A DNA stretch of 64,000 nt from an uncultured SAR86 cluster bacterium. Its GTDB lineage: Bacteria; Pseudomonadota; Gammaproteobacteria; Magnimaribacterales; D2472. Numbering within the stretch: position 1 is the first letter of the stretch; every line of letters starts with the position of its first letter. Under the pieces are notes generated by a model that saw nothing but the letters and a program-made list of their open reading frames with translations, was not told the origin of the DNA and did no database searches. The translations under genes and the position numbers were made by a program. Positions 62,436 to 64,000 of the stretch are shown piece by piece. The stretch covers positions 1 to 64,000 of the forward strand of contig CACKEY010000005.1 of the NCBI GenBank assembly GCA_902599315.1, written 5' to 3'.

Positions 62436-63196
62436 GCAGTAGCACCACCATCGACAATGATTGTCTGACCATTAATATATTTCCCAGCATCAGAGGCAAG
62501 CATGATTGCTGCTCCCGCCACTTCGTCAGGTTCTCCAATCCTTCTCATGGGGTGAGTGCTTGTATAGTGATCATGAAGAGTTGGATTTTCCCAGAGGCCC
62601 TTAGCAAAGTCTGTTCTAATCAAACCAGGAGCTATGCTATTCGCTCTTATATTGTGTTGACCATATTCAACAGCCATATTTTTGACCATCTGAATATCTG
62701 CTGCTTTGCTAATATTATAGGTTCCAATGAGGTTACTACCTCGAGTTCCACCAATGCTGGAAATAATAATAATGACTCCATCTTTTCGTTCTATCATTTG
62801 TGGAGTAACTAAATTTGCTAATAGGTGATTTGCCTTAATGTTATTGTTGAGAACTTTATCAAACGCATCAGATGGTATGTCAGCCATTGAACCCATAAAA
62901 GGATTCGTTGCAGCATTACAAATCAAAACATCTATTTTACCTAAAAGTTTATTTGATTGATTTACAAGATTTTCAAGATCTGACTCAATAGCGATATTTC
63001 CAGCAATTGGAAATGCTAGCTCTGATCCTAAATGATCATTTATTTCCTTAGCTGTGGCCTTGCAAGCATCAATTTTTCTGCTAGAAATAATTACTTTTGC
63101 TCCATGTATTGCTGCATGAAATGCAATTGATTTACCAATTCCCCTAGATGATCCCGTAATTAAAAATGATTTATTTTTTAAATTAAATAATGACAT
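62432..63196 (-). CDS. SDR family oxidoreductase
   Basis: A 254-residue short-chain dehydrogenase with TGSSRGIG, CNAATNPFMG, the catalytic Ser in IISSIGG, YNISK and NGQTIIVDGGA. It resembles the DHRS4/carbonyl-reductase-like group (ATNPFMG and MRRIGEPDEVAG), which reduces ketones or retinoid-type substrates. It is divergent from grxC by 15 bases and not obviously linked to a pathway here. Confidence 0.9.
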   Translation of the reverse strand: MSLFNLKNKSFLITGSSRGIGKSIAFHAAIHGAKVIISSRKIDACKATAKEINDHLGSELAFPIAGNIAIESDLENLVNQSNKLLGKIDVLICNAATNPFMGSMADIPSDAFDKVLNNNIKANHLLANLVTPQMIERKDGVIIIISSIGGTRGSNLIGTYNISKAADIQMVKNMAVEYGQHNIRANSIAPGLIRTDFAKGLWENPTLHDHYTSTHPMRRIGEPDEVAGAAIMLASDAGKYINGQTIIVDGGATA

Positions 63197-63211
63197 TTGG
63201 CTTATAATCCC

Positions 63212-63445
63212 ATGATGTTAAAAAATGTAGAAATATATTCTAAATCAAATTGTGTCTTTTGTGATAAAGCTAAGTATTACTTTGATCAAAACGACATTCC
63301 TTACCAAGAATACAACGTTGAAATTCCTGAGACTTTTAAAATTCTTATGGAGCGAAATCCAAACGCTAGAACAATGCCCCAAATCTTTATTGACGATAAG
63401 CTAATTGGTGGCTATACAGACTTAATGGAATTTGTAAACGAGTAA
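63212..63445 (+). CDS. grxC: Glutaredoxin 3 family protein
   Basis: A 77-residue dithiol glutaredoxin: active site C-V-F-C, the cis-Pro region [19 protein letters not shown]. The ATG at 63212 (or 63215) is chosen; a TTG at 63197 would add five residues and lie one base from the divergent SDR start. It reduces disulfides and glutathione mixed disulfides. Confidence 0.92.
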   Translation: MMLKNVEIYSKSNCVFCDKAKYYFDQNDIPYQEYNVEIPETFKILMERNPNARTMPQIFIDDKLIGGYTDLMEFVNE

Positions 63446-63450
63446 TTTCT

Positions 63451-64000
63451 ATGGACGCCTTTAATAATTTTCTTATACTTTTAGATGGCAATTTAAGTGG
63501 CTCATGGTGGTTTCCAGCTCTATTAATAGGCACAGGTATATTTTTTACTTTTTATCTTGGTTTCCCTCAATTTAGATTTTTTGGAAATGGATGGAGGATA
63601 GTCTCCGGCAAGTATGATAAAAGTGAGTCAAAAGGAGAAACTTCACCTTTCGAAGCACTTACAACTGCAATGTCTGGCGCAGTGGGTACCGGAAATATTG
63701 GGGGTGTTGCTTTGGCAATTTGGACTGGCGGTCCAGCAGCGATATTCTGGATGTGGATCACAGCAATTTTTGGAATGACTACAAAATTTGTTGAAGTAAC
63801 GCTGGCTCATAAGTACAGAACAACTCTGTCAGACGGATCAATATCTGGCGGGCCAATGTACTACATTGAGCAGGGCCTCAATATGAAATGGGTTGCCATA
63901 TTATTTTCACTGCTGATGATGATTACTGCTATAGGTTCAGGCAATATGCCTCAAATTAATAACATTGCATTAGTTATGAATACAGAATTTGCTGTGCCAA
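63451..64000 (+). CDS. AgcS-type sodium:alanine symporter, cut by window edge
   Basis: The first 183 residues of an AGCS-family Na+/alanine (glycine) symporter. Visible signatures: the [19 protein letters not shown] block, then [27 protein letters not shown] and [11 protein letters not shown]. Several membrane segments are present. The ATG at 63451 is 5 bases after the grxC stop; the C-terminal part lies beyond 64000. Sodium-driven amino-acid uptake fits a marine cell with NhaB. Confidence 0.93.
   Translation, partial: MDAFNNFLILLDGNLSGSWWFPALLIGTGIFFTFYLGFPQFRFFGNGWRIVSGKYDKSESKGETSPFEALTTAMSGAVGTGNIGGVALAIWTGGPAAIFWMWITAIFGMTTKFVEVTLAHKYRTTLSDGSISGGPMYYIEQGLNMKWVAILFSLLMMITAIGSGNMPQINNIALVMNTEFAVP

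Noticed and set aside
1-64000. CRISPR arrays, insertion sequences, prophage, integrase or att sites
   Set aside because: No regular repeat arrays, transposase, integrase or phage genes were seen; the tRNA-Arg is not flanked by a visible partial duplicate.

Overview
The window is AT-rich, densely coded chromosomal DNA from a Gram-negative bacterium, most likely a streamlined marine gammaproteobacterium. The lineage call rests on gammaproteobacterial housekeeping genes: RNase T, DusA, NhaB, NudC, MlaA, PdxJ, monothiol and dithiol glutaredoxins, rne and rluC in divergent orientation, and an rpmF-fabD-fabG-acpP-fabF-mltG-tmk-holB run. A SAR86-like organism would fit the composition and enzyme content, but this cannot be proved from the window. 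No phage, insertion sequence, CRISPR array or rRNA was seen. No stretch longer than 300 bases lacks a gene. Many convergent genes end within a few bases of each other or overlap.

Layout. 0-3.6 kb: an unfamiliar four-gene run that includes an OGFr-domain protein, then small hypothetical proteins. 3.6-11.3 kb: thioesterase, cytochrome P450 and M16 peptidase (minus strand), then an M28 lipoprotein peptidase and a Baeyer-Villiger monooxygenase (plus), followed by tRNA-Arg(ACG). 11.5-18.3 kb: signalling genes, comprising a membrane protein, an EAL protein, a DHp-REC-GGDEF protein and a single REC protein, facing a large hybrid histidine kinase and a TonB-like periplasmic protein. 18.5-20.4 kb: CBS protein, GPH-type transporter and a small rubredoxin. 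20.4-28.9 kb: a catabolic-looking cluster with a KshA-like Rieske oxygenase, amidohydrolase, two SDRs, sulfotransferase, DUF1214 protein, APH-like kinase and aldehyde dehydrogenase.

29.0-34.3 kb: an apparently complete coenzyme F420 set in one operon: NADPH:F420 reductase (npdG), cofE, cofD, cofC and fused cofG/cofH (fbiC). A DUF1295 steroid-reductase-like membrane protein overlaps the end of fbiC, and an M20 amidohydrolase follows. 36.7-41.4 kb: an NMO-family flavoprotein, then a divergent steroid-type A-ring module: KstD-like dehydrogenase, SDR, a BaiE/SnoaL-like protein and a ketosteroid-isomerase-like protein that keeps all three catalytic residues. From 41.4 kb onward the genes are mostly housekeeping: pdxJ, grxD, a ferritin-like gene with a Fur box, rnt, leucine dehydrogenase-like, FNR, metG, mrp, mlaA, dusA, nhaB, nudC, rne, rluC, the fab cluster, tmk, holB, an SDR, grxC, and an AgcS-type symporter cut by the right edge.

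Working together. The most striking theme is oxidative attack on a polycyclic or isoprenoid (steroid-like) substrate by P450, Rieske oxygenase, BVMO, KstD, KSI and several SDRs, sharing a locus with the whole F420 pathway. No recognisable F420-dependent luciferase-like or split-barrel oxidoreductase lies in the window, so what the cofactor serves is open. Two essential or conserved genes (metG and cofE) seem to lack any ATG/GTG/TTG start that keeps their conserved N-terminus. Both have an in-frame ATT at the right place.
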